From assembly GCF_030247185.1 (NCBI RefSeq), contig NC_080572.1, positions 10,619,007-10,683,006 of the forward strand: a DNA stretch of 64,000 bases, given 5' to 3'. Within the stretch, counting starts at the first letter, position 1. Every line of letters starts with the position of its first letter. Source of the stretch: Malaya genurostris. Lineage: Eukaryota > Arthropoda > Insecta > Diptera > Culicidae. The notes beneath the pieces are model-generated. The model was given only the letters and a program-made list of their open reading frames with translations. It did not search any database and was not told the origin of the DNA. The translations under genes were made by a program, and so were the position numbers. Positions 46,065-58,599 of the stretch are shown here, piece by piece.

Positions 46065-46440
46065 TCAAGAAAAGAGCATATTTTTATTATATACACACAG
46101 AAATTTTCTGCACTCGCGAACTGAGTCGAATTCCGAGCCTCGATTCAAAAATGAACTTGAAATGAAGAATTTATCAACACCCATTTGCGTAAACTCAACG
46201 TGGCGGATAGTGCCATATTCTGCAAAATCGAAATACATGTTTTCTGTGCTAATGAGTCTAGTTAACACTTTGTTTTTTGGGGGAGAAGAATTGCAATTGT
46301 CAGTCATTTCAAACTATGTTATTAAAATTACAATTTTAAATAAGCTCAATAGAATCGGAAAATGTCTACTTGTGTATATGTGTTCGTTTAAAAGATTTTT
46401 CTCCTCGCTAAATTTTCTCGGAGATGGCTGAACCGATTTC
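46065..46440 (-). repeat. Probable interspersed repeat, not a gene
   Basis: Open frames exist on both strands here (45940-46431 forward, 46065-46307 reverse), but neither has a domain. The minus-strand phrase CGAATTCGGAATTCGACTCA-like region at 46120-46145 and the adjacent GGAGATGGCTGAACCGATTT at 46420 suggest a repeat. I therefore treat the frames as chance openings. Confidence 0.35.
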
Positions 46441-46990
46441 TAAAAACTAAGGCCCGTTCGAACGCTACTTTTGGGTTATTAATCTAGGTCGAAGATCAAT
46501 TGACAGGCACTTTCGGTTCCGGAAGTAGAATGAAGTGACCTATTCGACAAAACTCAATTTATTTCTCTCCGCTCATTTTTTTTCGCAGACAGCTTAACCG
46601 GTTTCCACAAGCTTAGGTTCATTTGAAAGTCACATTTAGGTTGTGAATCGATTTTGAAGATAAATTGGCTGTCACTTCTGGTTCCGATCATATAATGGTA
46701 TAAGTGACGTAACCACCAAAAACGTTTTTTTTTTCTTCGCTCAATTTACTCACAGACGGCTTGAACGATTTCACAAGCTTAGGCTACTTTTAGGTTGTAA
46801 ATCAAGTTCGAAAATGAAATGACTGCCATTTCAAGTTTCAGTGATATAATAGTATAAATGACGTAACCGACAATCCTATTCCCTCCTCTCAGTTTCTCAG
46901 AGATGGCTGATCTAAATTCAACCATCCTAGGTTCTAAGATCAAATTACAATCTTCAATATTCAGAATCTTGCGTGACATAACCGAAAAGT
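46420..46990 (+). repeat. Three degenerate 'GAGATGGCTGAACC' repeat units
   Basis: Units begin near 46400, 46580 and 46735 and again at 46885. They carry the phrase TCGGAGATGGCTGAACCGAT or its variants (GCAGACAGCTTAACCGG, ACAGACGGCTTGAACG), then AAGCTTAGG and CACTTTCGGTTCCGG-type text, then TATAATAGTATAAATGACG. They resemble the tandem repeat at 2050-2600. Confidence 0.6.
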
Positions 46991-46994
46991 CGCG

Positions 46995-49785
46995 TTTTTT
47001 TAAATCCGCACATATTTTTCAGAAAAAGACCTATGATCATGTTCAAATGTATTATCATTGATACTTTTTCTTTGGTCCATATTTGGATTGCAATCGAAAG
47101 CCTAACTTCCTTAATTGAATTAAACCGCAAAGTTGTGGGAAATACACTTTTCTAGTTTCGTTTGGACGAGTTACATCACTTTTCGGAGTAAAAGGATAGG
47201 ATATCTCATTTAAAATCACTTCTTAGAAGCTTCTGAAGCTAACAGCTGACCTCTTATGAGCAAATTCAGCAACTGCACGATTCATATGGGTGGTCTATAA
47301 TATAACTGAAACTGAAACAAACGTACCCCTAGCAAGCCGTTTTAGTTTTATTTATTCGAACAGTTCTACTGTCAAATTGAAAACTGGTATACGCTGTCGT
47401 TCTATTTTTTTTTTTCTATATTTGACAACACAGATAAAACGCTGCTGGGGCTGCCAGTTTATTTTGTTATAATTTCTAGATTTAAATTTTTAAACTGGCA
47501 TAAATTCTGCATCTTGAACTAGAACACTTCTGAACATGCCCTAAAAAACATATTCGATTTTCATAATCCTATTGGATTTTCTAGTACTTTTATTTCGACT
47601 CTCCTGAGAATCTTTACAGAGCATGTAGTTAGGTAGAATCAGGTGTTTAATTACGTGATTAACAATTTATGAGCAGTTGGTTCCAGTGATGCAGTTGAGT
47701 AAGAAAGCACAATGTCACAGGCGTCGCGGTACAATTCGGAAAAAAATTTTATGCTTCACTAATTTGCACCTAATTGTATGATTGGTTATCAATCTAATGA
47801 AAATTTCCATCGATAGTAATGTCATGACATACTAGTTCGGAACAACGGTATTACACTGTATCTTGAACTCATAATTGTTCCAACTCAATCGCACCGATCT
47901 TTTTGGTAATAAATTTGTTCAGATTGTTTAGTAAAGAATCTATTTTTGGATGTTTTTCTTAAACGCATCTGTATTCGACAAAATGATGTAACTTGTAAGG
48001 TTCATTTAAAACCATCATTTTACTGAGATGGTATGTTAATATGTAATAGCGTTTAACAATAATTTGATATTTTTGATTTTAGGACATTTTTAATATTAAT
48101 TAAAATGAGTTACAAAAATAATACCCACTCAGGTTACTTCTCTGATGAGTATACCTATAAAATATTAATACATGGTCGATATATTAGTCAACCTACAGTG
48201 TTGCCAATTGTAGAAACAAAAGAATATGATTAAGCGAAATGAAAAAAGATTATACTTACTTACTTCCTTCTGGATAATCGTTGAGTACAGTCGTGTTTTT
48301 GATCGTCCGAAACCCTTGCGGAAAAGAATAAAAAGAAAATATTAATGAAGGATGGTATATTCTCAAACTTCTATCTAACTATTTTTATCGATCTGGCATC
48401 TATTGAATATTGATTTTTGAAGATTGACAAATTATTGATGAGAAAATCCATATATTTTCATTTGTTAGTTATATTATAAAGCTTCGTTTACATAATTATA
48501 CATAGCAATTAATTTAACTTTTTCGTAAACAAAATTCTCGTAGAACAGCTCGCAAAAAAAAACTAAGAACAAAAAAGTACGAGTGTGTAATGTCAGATAC
48601 ATAACTGGATGTCGTGAATACGAATAAAACTGACATGATTTCTTTACACTTTCGAATTCGAATTGATAGTTGATCGATTGTGTGAATTGCGAAACTTTCC
48701 CCCTTTCCACTACTAAAATTTTCAACGATTTTTGACGTCGATTATCTTATTTCGGATCATTGAAAGAAACTATCAAGATGCTGCACAGGATTCATTTCTG
48801 CCTTTTAGAAGGACCAAATTGTGGAATTCTCTACGATATTTAGCACAGTTCGGAACATTTTTCTCGAACGATTTTCGCACAACGAAAAGTGCACGAAGCA
48901 AATCAAATTATTTTGGATTTTCACTAAACTGATGATTTTTACCTTCGATTTGCAAAGAAGTAATCATAATAGTTCTTTAGATAACATTTAGAGCCATTAG
49001 AACGGGTGATTTTATATAATGTTGTCCACTTTTCGTTTCTTGTTTTCTTTCTTTCCAATGCAAAGCACCAGCAGCTAATGCAATCGTACTTGCTTGAATT
49101 AAAACTAGCTTTGCGTACGAACCGCAAGACATCCGCTCGCATTGCCAAATGATGCGAAACTAGTTTAATGCGTCTTCTCGCCTTGACGACCGGAAGGCAA
49201 ATGAGAACTACGACCTGAGTGTTTGAGGTTTTTAACCACGCAGAAGGTGCGCCCTCCGATGCCGCTGTTTGAATGCGTCTTCTCGCCCCGCCATCTGCTT
49301 CCATCCAACGCATTTTCGATTTTCGACCACGGTTCCTGATCATATTTTTGATGAAATAGTAAAAGAATTATGTTGCTGCCATTAATACAAGTCTAGATAT
49401 TCACGATTAAGTACTGCCCATTCTTCCATATGGTTAATTTTGAAAAGGCGCCCCATAGTAAAGTAAGTCGTATTCACGACAAAATAGATTTTTAATGAGA
49501 CACCCTACTTTAACTATGAAAAATTGACTCAACCAAGTGAGAAGCTAGGAAAGTTGCTATTTCAGAAAAGTTGCGGAAAATAAAAATTCCTAGAACTTTG
49601 CAGTAGAGTGCAATCAATTTTAAAATCAATTAAGAAAGTTAGACTCCAGATTTCAATTCAAACATGGTTACTAACAACTTATTTGATGACACCAATCCCC
49701 AACAATAATATTCAATAGAGTAAATATTTTTAGAATATTTACTCGCTTATTTACCATTTTAGCCACTGTGCAATCTTCAATTTTA
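46995..49785. other. Gene-free stretch
   Basis: Mostly AT-rich. The motif GTGTGTAATGTCAGATACAT with AACTGGATGTCGTGAATACG at 48588-48640 recurs at 23655. A GC-balanced patch at 49.1-49.35 kb contains GAATGCGTCTTCTCGCC-type text twice (49168 and 49271) and an open reverse frame (48939-49343) with no recognised domain. Confidence 0.4.
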
Positions 49786-49789
49786 AATA

Positions 49790-50720
49790 CAGGGTCCGGC
49801 ACTCGAAGTGTAACCAATTAAAAAGACCATAAATTCAGTTTGGAAAATTACTTTTACTTAATTCAAAGTACAAAATGTGTAAAAATTCAGAATCAATTCA
49901 CTTTTGCCCGATATGACCACCTTTTGCCTTGACTATGGCCTTGAGATGGTCAAAAAACGAATCGCAAGTTGCCGAATGTGACTTGCAGGTATTTTGACCC
50001 ACTCGCGAACAATAACTTTTTTCAGCACCTCGAGACTGGTGTATCTTTCAGTTCGGACTTTGCTCTTCAAAATGGCCCAAAGAAAATAATCCATTGGATT
50101 CGCATCTGGTGAATTCGAGAGCCATTGTGTGGACGTGATGAAGTTCGGAACGTTGTTTTTCAGCCATTCTTGGTTCACTCGAGCTTTGTGAGACGGTGCC
50201 GAGTCCTGCTGAAACGTCCATGGTCTGCCACCGAAATGTTTGTCTGCCCACGGCTTCAAAGCAACCTACAGAATACTTTCCCGATAATATGTCGCATTTA
50301 CCTTGACGCCAGGCTCGATGAAAACGATTGGAGAGCGCCCATCTGCGGTTACAGCGGCCCAAACCATTATCTGTTGCGGGTGCTGCCTCCTGGTGGCCAA
50401 TCGATGACTCAAATTCTCGTATTAACGGTCGGTCAAGTAAACCCTATCGTTTTGAAAGTTTACGAATTGCTCAATTGGAAAAATTTTCTTGTCAGAAAAT
50501 ACAATGATCGGAAATTGACCGCTTTCGGCCAAACGAAGCAACTCCTTTGCTCTCTCAAGTCAAGATTTTTTTTTCGCGTTCACTTTTGGCAAAATGCTTT
50601 CTTGCGCTTGTAAACAATACAACTCCGAACTGTCATTTAGCAAATTTCCAGAGAGCTGGTGCCCGTGCGTCAGCTGCGCGAGCGGTCTGAAGTTGGTTAC
50701 ACTTCGAGTGCCGGACCCTG
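49790..50720 (-). mobile_element. DD37D (maT-type) mariner-like element, deleted
   Basis: The ends are clean inverted repeats: CAGGGTCCGGCACTCGAAGT at 49790 and its complement ending GTGCCGGACCCTG at 50720. TA flanks both (49788-49789 and 50721-50722). At 931 bp the element is shorter than the usual 1.3 kb, because most of the N-terminal coding region is missing. Confidence 0.9.
49933..50610 (-). pseudogene. DD37D transposase lacking its DNA-binding domain
   Basis: On the minus strand coding is recognisable from ERAKELLRLAESGQF, followed by the first Asp motif IVFSDKKIF. After frameshifts the WAAVTADGRSPIVF-type segment follows, then KPWADKHFGGRPW. The second Asp is in TFQQDSAPSHKARVNQ and the third in SPDANPMDYFLWAI, 37 residues later. 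The frame ends RQLAIRFLTISRP at 49933. The helix-turn-helix part is deleted, and at least two frameshifts break the rest. All three acidic residues survive. Confidence 0.85.
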
Positions 50721-50724
50721 TATT

Positions 50725-53535
50725 AATAAATACTGGTGGCTGTCTTCAATGCTATATAGAAAATCTTGTATTAAATCTTCAAACTCCACGAAAGCCTAAT
50801 GAAAACCTCGGTAAGAGTATATTCCTGCCAAATGGACCATTCTTCAAAAGGTTCATAAAGCATAGTGAAGAATCAGCAGAAACCTGCGTTACATCTTTTC
50901 CGAAATGATTCCAAATTCAAGAAAGTTGCGAAACAAGCCTTACGATCAACATTAAATTTATTCGGATGGAATTAATTCCACTATGAATAAACTGGCATTG
51001 CGATCATATTTTTCTTGAACATGTGTGAGTCATGTAGGTTTTGAATGCAATCAGTAAGAATATCCTAAATACCAGTTTTAGATTTTTTATGAATATAAAA
51101 ACTTCATTCGCTTTGATTTTTATCGTGAATGTATTGTCTAGAAAAAGGAAAAGTTTGACTTTCTAAATAATCGATTAAAAGTTAAAATGATGTGATAAAC
51201 TTTTTATATAAGTATAATTTAAAGATAATCCTACAGATATTCGTACGTTCTACTAGAAAAGAGGATTGTGAAAGTAGACTTATTTCAATTACATACCTTA
51301 AACGTATGTTCAAACACGGGTTAATAGTAAGGTCAATTATCTTGGTTTCTCGGAAATCGTTGATTTTATGGAATAAGCTATACAGTAAATATTTTTTTTT
51401 TCGTTTAGTTTTGGTAAATTGAGATTGTGGATGTAGATTTTTGCATGGCGTATTTCCAGGTACTTGATGCAGGTATTTACTAGAGAAAAAAGTAAAACCT
51501 ATTCAATTACTTTTCCAAATCATCTGGACGACTAGCTCTCTGCTTCTAAATAACGGCTCAGTCAATTTGCAATTGAAAATAACACCCGTAAAGTACAGAC
51601 ACATACTTCTCATTCCTTATTTTTTTCTTCTTTTCCGAAAAAAGCAACATTACAATCGAAACCATCCAAACGAATAAAGTTCATCCGATTTCCCAAATTG
51701 ATTTTTTCGCTCGCATATGGAACTGAGCAGAATGGAGTAGTGCAAAAACAGTTAATCGTCGTTTTTTGCGAACCGAAGAAAAGTGCTGGTTCCTATGTTG
51801 CAACATTCGTACGCAAAGAAAAAATAAAAACGTTGCGATTTGCAATTTTCCGCTTGAAACTGCTTCTCCCGTCGGCTTTTCATTGGCTATTTCCGCTGCC
51901 GCCGATACACGGAACCGGGTGCTACCGAGTTTAATCATCATCCCACGGGAATCAGCAAACTTTTTCGGAGCTATCCCGTCATCCGACGACCGATTTGCCC
52001 CGGTTGTTGCTCGGATCTGATGACGCGTAAGCTGAAGCTAGGATGGTGCGAATCCTTCAGCCCTTCAGTGTTACAATGGCGAATATGCCAACCCTACTGG
52101 GCAGATTGAATGATGCTTTTGTTGGTCGTTTTGGGATTATTTGGTGGTTATTCGATGTACGATATTGGCATATCAATGTAATCCGCTCAACGATGGCACA
52201 CTCCACCATTCGATCGGTCATCCCACAATGTGCTTGTGGAGGATTTTCAACCTCTTCACTGTTACGTGGGTTGGTCAGCTGATTGGATGTGGGTATTTAT
52301 GAGGAACAACATATTTTTTTTCAATGAGGGGAGTTACTTCTAATTGTGACTCACAATTCTATAAAATCAGATTAACACTTCTGTCACATCTCAGTTAATT
52401 TGAAAACATTGCAGATCTTGTTTTGATTATTAGTGAATATTAAGAAAAAAGGGCAGAGGTGTTCATATGTTAAGTTTCATGATAGTGATATTATTATAAG
52501 ATATTTTCAGGTTAGTTAAAAGCCAAATCTTCTCTCATCTTTTTTTCTTCCGAAATGGAACAAGCATAAGTAATTTTTTTATTTTTCTGAGTCGGATTCT
52601 ATTAAAACTGACATGGAATACGATATATCATTACGATTCTGTTTCAATTTCTTATCTTTATAGAGACAATGGTCTATAACCAAATGCTCGCAGCTCATCT
52701 AAGATACTTTATTCGTTTTATTTTAAGTACAAATTAATAAATAATATAATTCAGGGGTTTTTGCTGAATAAACCATTTTTGTGTCATACCGTTTTAGATT
52801 AGTCAGCGCATTTCCCGTTTTCAACACTCGTCACCCTATAATTCCGGAACAGGAAGTTGGATTCGAATGAAAGTTCATGGAAACGTAAAGCCAAAACCAT
52901 TTCGTTTGGCCATCAACTAACAAGATATACATGTTTTCAATACAATTTTACACTTTTTACATAGTCATTCAAATGACGGTTGAAATTATACGGATCGTAG
53001 ATCTTTCATTTTAGCATTAGCATTAGCATTAGAGACCGCCCGTGTGTTGCTACTCCGTTATTGATCTGGACCAATTGAGATTGCAAAATTATTTTTTGAA
53101 GTAACATGTTTGGGAATAACACATTGTTTCACACTGTGCAAACTGTATTGAACCATGCATGCTGATCAATACCGACGCCGGCCACGTCCGAATGCAGATC
53201 TACTTGGGAGGGAAAGGATTGTTAGTTCGATGCATGTTGCTACTAGGAACCGAGGAATCCTCTGCATTCCCACATGCATCACAGGAGAGGATACTTTGTT
53301 AGTAAATGTTTTAATAATGTTATCATGTGTTTATTGCTCTGGGTAGCCGGCTACCAAGAATGTTTTAAAGTATTATCGTTTTATGTGTTACTTTGTGCTG
53401 GCAATATAATGCACGAAAGTCAATCTCCGAAATTGACAAAACTCCGGACAGCCGGCTGTCGAGTATGCAGTCACTCGTTTATGCATCTACCTTTCGCGTT
53501 TTTTTTAGTCATGCAAAAAAAAACACATTCGGATT
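50725..53535. other. Gene-free stretch with repeat fragments near 53 kb
   Basis: 51.6-52.3 kb is GC-balanced with overlapping short frames, none recognised. From 52830 a fragment of the culicine-type repeat (CTATAATTCCGGAACAGGAA) leads to TACGGATCGTAGATCTTTCA at 52989, a phrase found again at 56081. Three TAGCAT units follow. The phrase TTGCTACTCCGTTATTGATC at 53048 matches the reverse strand at 60340-60366. Confidence 0.4.
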
Positions 53536-53585
53536 GATAAAAAAAAGGTATCATCTCACTGCTAGGTGGATTAAGCACGTTTTTA
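53536..53585 (+). repeat. Isolated 3' end of the GGTGGATTAA repeat
   Basis: GGATTGATAAAAAAAAGGTA-type text, then TCATCTCACTGCTAGGTGG and ATTAAGCACG, equals the ends at 14865 and 55660. The rest of the element is absent. Confidence 0.6.
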
Positions 53586-53889
53586 TAAATGAAACTACGT
53601 GATACAAAATAAACGAGCGAATAGGATTTAGACAAAAAAGTTGATTCATTGCATTGAAATATTCTAAACAGTTATTATAAAATCATTTTGAATCACCAAA
53701 CAAAGGTCAACAGATTTCACACGCGTCTTGATTCTTTATTATTTTCGCTTTATTATTTTAATTATTTATTAAAATTATTAATTGGTTATATTAGTTGATC
53801 TGGGCAGTCGGCTACCGAGAAAAATATTAATTTACTGTTTGAAATATTAATATCAAGTGTTTTTACCTTTTTTTATATATATAAAAAAT

Positions 53890-55665
53890 AGGTATAGAAT
53901 TCGTTCAAACTTTCGAAAAATTTTCCGAGGCCCGGAGGGCCGAACGTCATATACCAATCGATTCAGCTCGACGAACTGAGCAAATGTCTGTGTGTATGTG
54001 TGTGTGTCTGTATGTGTGTTGTCAACTAAGAGGTCGAGATCTCAGAGATGGCTGAACCGATTTTGATCAAACTAGTCGCAAGTGAAAGTTCTCCCCGTCA
54101 CCCAGAACGCTATTGAATGGTTTTGAGATCGGATGTTTACTTTTTGAGTTATACGAAGTTTTATGTCAAAATTTTCAGTTTTTTGACAGTATCTGTCACA
54201 ATTGACCTTGAAAACAGAATATGTTTTCAGACTTAGATTCCGCACGGTAAAAGCTATCCAACAAGCCATAGATTGTTAAAATCCGTCCATTTTTAACGGA
54301 GATATCGAATTTTTTGTGTAAGCGACTTTTCTCCCATATTCCAGCAGTAGAAGTTCTGAGCGCTGTATGGCAAAGAAAGGCTTGGGAGCAACGTAAAACA
54401 CGATTTTTTATACTGTTACATACAATAGTTTCTAAGTACCAAAAAGACTGTGAACAGCATTATTTTTCATGACATTTTGCCTCGGACCAATTTTAGCACG
54501 GTTCGTTTTTGGCAACATAATCGTTCGAATATGACATATTGGAAAGATGGCAGTACTTCCGAATTCAGAACAATTTCATAATTATATTGATTTAAACTGC
54601 TTACAGCAATAAATGCTGGAAGAACAAAACACCCATATACCATTTGAATCAGTTCGTCGAGATCAGCAAATGCGTATGTGACAAATAATTTCACTCAATT
54701 TTTTACCTTATTGTCGAAGATGACTCAACCGTTTTCTACAAACTCAGATTCATATGAAAATTCGTATGCTCCTAAACAAGGTTCCTGAATTATGTTTGGA
54801 TCCGACTTCTGGTTCCGGAACTACAGGATGATATGTGAAACGAAATTAAAATTGTGTAACTTATTTTCCTCGTAGATGGCTGAACCGATCTAAGATTCAA
54901 ATGATATCTAAGAATCATCTAAGATTTGCTGATTTGAATAGTCGACAACCAAATAAACTTATTTCAGTTTTAGTGGTATTCAGTTTTCGATTCGGAAGGC
55001 ACCCAACAATTTAACTCGTACTACGATTTCTCAAAGATGTCTATACTGATTTTTAAACATATTGAAACAAGTGTAAACTAATCAGGTGAATTTGTCTGAC
55101 TTCGGCTACACCGATTTTCGAATTCCGGCTCCAGTATCGAATCGTTTCTCAAAGCTCAATCGTTTTCTCAAATAAAGCCAAATCGAATTTCAGAAAAAAA
55201 TTCAAATTAAAATAAACTTATAGTCCCACACAAAATTAATTAATTTTATTCAATGCTGACTTTCGATTCTGGAATCACAGGAGGATGAATTTTTAAAATT
55301 CAAAGCGATATAGAAGATGATAATCCCGAAAAGCTTGAAAGTTGGACTCAAAACTATTGCAATTTATTCGTCATATGGCCATACGAATCGGTTTGGTTTA
55401 TGCTGGTTCCTGAATACCGGCTCTGGAAGTACCTTAAATTACCGTAAATTCTAAAGTGGAACTCACTTCGACATATCATGAAAAGTTTAATCGATTGTAA
55501 CCTTTTTAGATAGAGTAATGAGTGATTAAAATGTCAAATTGCAGCTTAAAACGACGGTCATTAAAATAATGTCATGAAAACCGAAGAATATTCATGAAAA
55601 AATCACATGCGGATTGATAAAAAAAGGTATCATCTCACTGATAGGTGGATTAAGCACGTTTTTAC
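53890..55665 (+). repeat. Long culicine-type interspersed repeat (copy at 54 kb)
   Basis: Parallel to 13735-14865 but longer. It begins near GGCCCGGAGGGCCGAACGTC, has a TGTGTG tract at 53985-54020, then CAGAGATGGCTGAACCGATT, TATCTGTCACAATTGACCTT and TTTTAACGGAGATATCGA. ATCATATTGGAAAGATGG-type text, GATCCGACTTCTGGTTCCGG and ACTACAGGATG follow. It ends TCATCTCACTGATAGGTGG, ATTAAGCACG. Reading frames inside (for example 54072-54269 reverse) are incidental. Confidence 0.7.
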
Positions 55666-55669
55666 TATG

Positions 55670-57035
55670 TATTCAATATACCGATATATGTTAACTCTGT
55701 TATTAACTTTGTAATATAAACGGATTTGCGCAATGGTTGATTTTTATCATTCATTTTATAATCCTGAAAGACAATCAATAACATGGAAGAAGAAATCATT
55801 CCTAATAAAACTTTTCTCCGAAGCTAGACGGAAATTGATAGGTTGAATAAAGAGATGATTTAGTAAAGTAGAGTAATCAGAAGTAAAACATTGAAAATAT
55901 CTGATAACTGAAAGGAAAAAGAAACTCCTGCAATTGTCGCCTTTTACGACATGGAAGCAGGAACCCAGTGGATCTATTCTTGATTCATTTTTTTCCGCCG
56001 GATTCCACACGGCATCTAGGCTGGTACAGTCCGGAGAGAGCTAATAGGTACTATCAATCTCCTAGTGGACCCCAGCCCCTATACGGATCGTAGATCTTTC
56101 ATTTGAAGCTAAACTTGTTAAAAATGTGTCGAAACCGGGAACCTATAGTGTCGAAATGAACCAACAGGATCTGCAAATTGGAAGTCGCTAATAAAAAAAG
56201 ATTTTAATATTTTTCACTTATCACCCTGTAACCCGGGAATCGGTAGTCGGATCATAATGAATTTCAAAATTTTTCTGCAGGATCTTAATTCCAGTTCCAT
56301 TTGATACTTAGTTTTGGAAAATTGGTCTAGCATTATTCGTGGAAAGTTAGAGCATATATTCTCTTTTTTTCGCAATATATCTTGTAGTTCCGAAACCGGA
56401 AGCCAGATCCGGATAAAATTCAATAGATGTGTCCAGTTTGATATGGTAATATTCATGGAAAATTCTCTAAACGAAAAATTGCTACGTTTTGTTGAAACTG
56501 AAAATGAAAATTTTAAAATTATTATACTCAAGGAAAAGCAAAGAGTCGAACGGTTCACATTGATGAGTTGCTTATGTTCTACTCCACTGTCATAAGATAA
56601 AAGTTTAGTTACATATAGTTTTTCGCTAGTATAATTGCCTCTTGTCACGTCTCACTTTTCCGTTTTATATTTTCACATCTTTGCTCTTCATTAAATACTG
56701 CCATTATATAAGATTTTTTTTTAAATAGTCTCTTATTAGGTTAATGTCGCAAACAGAAAATTTGAAATATATACTACTATATCTAGTCGTTAAAAAAAGT
56801 AGTATACAATAATTAATATATTAATCTTAACACTAGAGCTACACAAAAATTGAATGAAAATCGACGATATTGGATATTGAAAACCAAAGTGACCAATCGC
56901 ACGTCATCAACGAAACGAGAGCTACGCATATTTTCATATTTTTCTCTTTTTGTGTTGTGTGAAGGAAATTTTCTAAGCAATAGTACTTTAGAATCTTGAA
57001 TTTTGGAATCAAATCCAAATAAAGTAAGTTGATAG
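55670..57035. other. Gene-free stretch
   Basis: Apart from the possible LINE tail and a degenerate run of 'gaaccgga'-type repeat text at 56090-56420, this is AT-rich sequence with incidental short frames. Confidence 0.4.
55925..56075 (-). mobile_element. Possible LINE 3' fragment
   Basis: On the minus strand, CATGTCGTAAAAGGCGACAA is preceded by CACTGGGTTCCTGCTTC and TAGATGCCGTGTGGAATCCG. The 'ATGTCGTAAxAGGCGAC' phrase is familiar from 3' tails of some insect non-LTR retrotransposons. No reverse-transcriptase sequence adjoins, so this is a guess from one phrase. Confidence 0.25.
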
Positions 57036-57039
57036 ATTA

Positions 57040-58317
57040 AGGAGTGTATCGAAAAGTAGTTAGCAACATTGATTATTGAATAAAAAAGCGAAATATGTTT
57101 ATATTTTGACATCAGTTTTCGATATATTGTAGAAAAATTACATTTTTATGCATTTCACTGATTATATTGAACGAAATCCTAGTTTCTGTGAAACGCTCGC
57201 ACTTTGGACTTGACATTCTTCATTAAATTCTGCACAGTAACTTTTGTGACTTTCCTGGTGGCAGCTGTCCAGATTTTTTGAACTGCTGCATGTTTTGGGA
57301 CACTGTAACTTCCTTCCGAAAGTGCCGCTTGACAATTGCCCAATACCTTTCAATTGGCCGAAGATCCGGGCAGTTCGGTGGGTTGATGTCCTTTTCCACG
57401 AATTGTACATTATTTTTTGACAACCACTGTAGAACGGAGTTGGTGTAGTGGGCTGATGCCAAATCCGGCCAGAAGAGAAGAGGAGCCTTATGCTTTCTGT
57501 ACAATGGCAGCATTCTCTTCTTCAGAAATTCAGAAATTCAGAAATTCACACCTTGGCGTTGTGCCCTTCGTGAAGATAATCGACGACCGCAAACTACAGG
57601 TACAAATTGCTTGCCAGACTAACACCTTCTGCCCAAACTTTTCCATCGCCACCGTGGTGCCAGCGTCGTCCATGTCCTGGTACACCGATTTCGTATAATA
57701 TTGCGGTCCGGGCAGCGAGAGTCTTCCTTGGCGTAGGTTTCGTCGTCGATCAGGATGCATCCGTCTTTATTCTGTAGAACCCGGTTATACAGTTTTCGCG
57801 CTCTTGTTTTGGCATGAACTTGCTGTACCAGGGGCTTTTTCGGCACTTTCTGTTTCTTATACGTTTTCAGAGAGTTCCGAACTTTGATCCGATGGATCAT
57901 CCCGATGCTGGTGTTGAACTGCTTGGCCAAATCCAGCGTCGACGCCGATGGGTTTTTCCTGATGTACTCAACCACTTTTAAGTCCTGGGACCCGTTTTCC
58001 TACCGGATCGGGGCAAACCCTTTATGGAATGGGTCTTAACGAGCTTCTCGATAATATTTTTGACACTGGTGTGGTGCACTTTCACCCGTTTTGCAATTTC
58101 GTTGTACGTGACACCACTTTCTGAGCACCAAGTGTGCAGAATTTTCTTTCGCGTTTCCGGATCAGTTCGACTCATCATTGAAACGATATACCGTACCGAA
58201 ACCGATAGATTGCGCAGCTGTTATTGACATATAAACAAACATGTCACCGCAAAACACGCTGCAAAAAATTAAACCATTTCAGAGTAATAACTGTTTGAAT
58301 GTTATCGATACACTTCT
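57040..58317 (-). mobile_element. DD37E Tc1/mariner element (copy 4), reverse strand
   Basis: The ends read AGGAGTGTATCGAAAAGTAG at 57040 and, inverted, TTATCGATACACTTCT at 58317. TA flanks both sides (57038-57039 and 58318-58319). The outer 13 bp match the element at 10476. At 1278 bp it is essentially full length and is the best-preserved DD37E copy in the window. Confidence 0.9.
57179..58178 (-). pseudogene. DD37E transposase, full length but frameshifted
   Basis: The ATG near 58178 begins MSRTDPETRKKILHTWC, with helix-turn-helix VTYNEIAKRVKVHHTSVKNI and a GLPRSGRKTGPRT hook. After a frameshift come VVEYIRKNPSASTLDLAKQF, linker RNSLKTYKKQKV and the first Asp in CILIDDETYAKEDS. A shift at about 57710 leads to GPQYYTKSVYQDMDDAG and KVLVWQAICTCSLRS. 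A short tandem triplication of CAGAAATT (57523-57546) disrupts the frame. The second Asp is in LFWPDLASAHYT and the Glu in NCPDLRPIERYW, 37 residues on. After a last shift the C-terminus reads VKSKVRAFHRN, with its stop at about 57179. Only about four small lesions separate it from an open frame. Confidence 0.88.
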
Positions 58318-58329
58318 TAGAAGAGTTTG

Positions 58330-58597
58330 TGTGTCATGTTAGTTGGTGGCCGTACGAACCGACTTTGATTATACCGGTTCTCGGATTCCGGTGCCGGAAG
58401 TGCATATAATAGTGAACCCATTTCTTTTTGTTAAGGATGACTTAGGCAATCAAAGCACTATTTTATTCTGTATGTTATGCATAAACAATCTCATGGTTTC
58501 TTTCAAGAATCGAAGAATCGAATTTTGAATAGAATACCACAATATTATACGTACATGAGAAAGGCATAATTACACCACTAGGTGGATTAAAACATTT
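58330..58597 (+). repeat. 3' part of a GGTGGATTAA-ended repeat
   Basis: GGTGGCCGTACGAACCGACT, GATTATACCGG, TGGTTTCTTTCAAGAATCG and ATAGAATACCACAATATTA precede GAGAAAGGCATAATTACACC with ACTAGGTGGATTAA. It matches 5385-5560 in order and orientation. Confidence 0.7.
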
Positions 58598-58599
58598 TT

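Noticed and set aside
45940..46431. Open frame of 163 codons, the second longest in the window
   Set aside because: It has no domain or codon pattern, overlaps an open frame on the other strand, and its end runs into a recognised interspersed repeat.
48939..49343. Reverse-strand frame of 134 codons with Arg/Lys-rich text
   Set aside because: No recognised motif. The DNA contains a direct repeat that accounts for repeated residues, and there is no supporting context.
50125..50613. Forward-strand frame of 162 codons
   Set aside because: It is antisense to the DD37D transposase, whose catalytic motifs are clear on the other strand.
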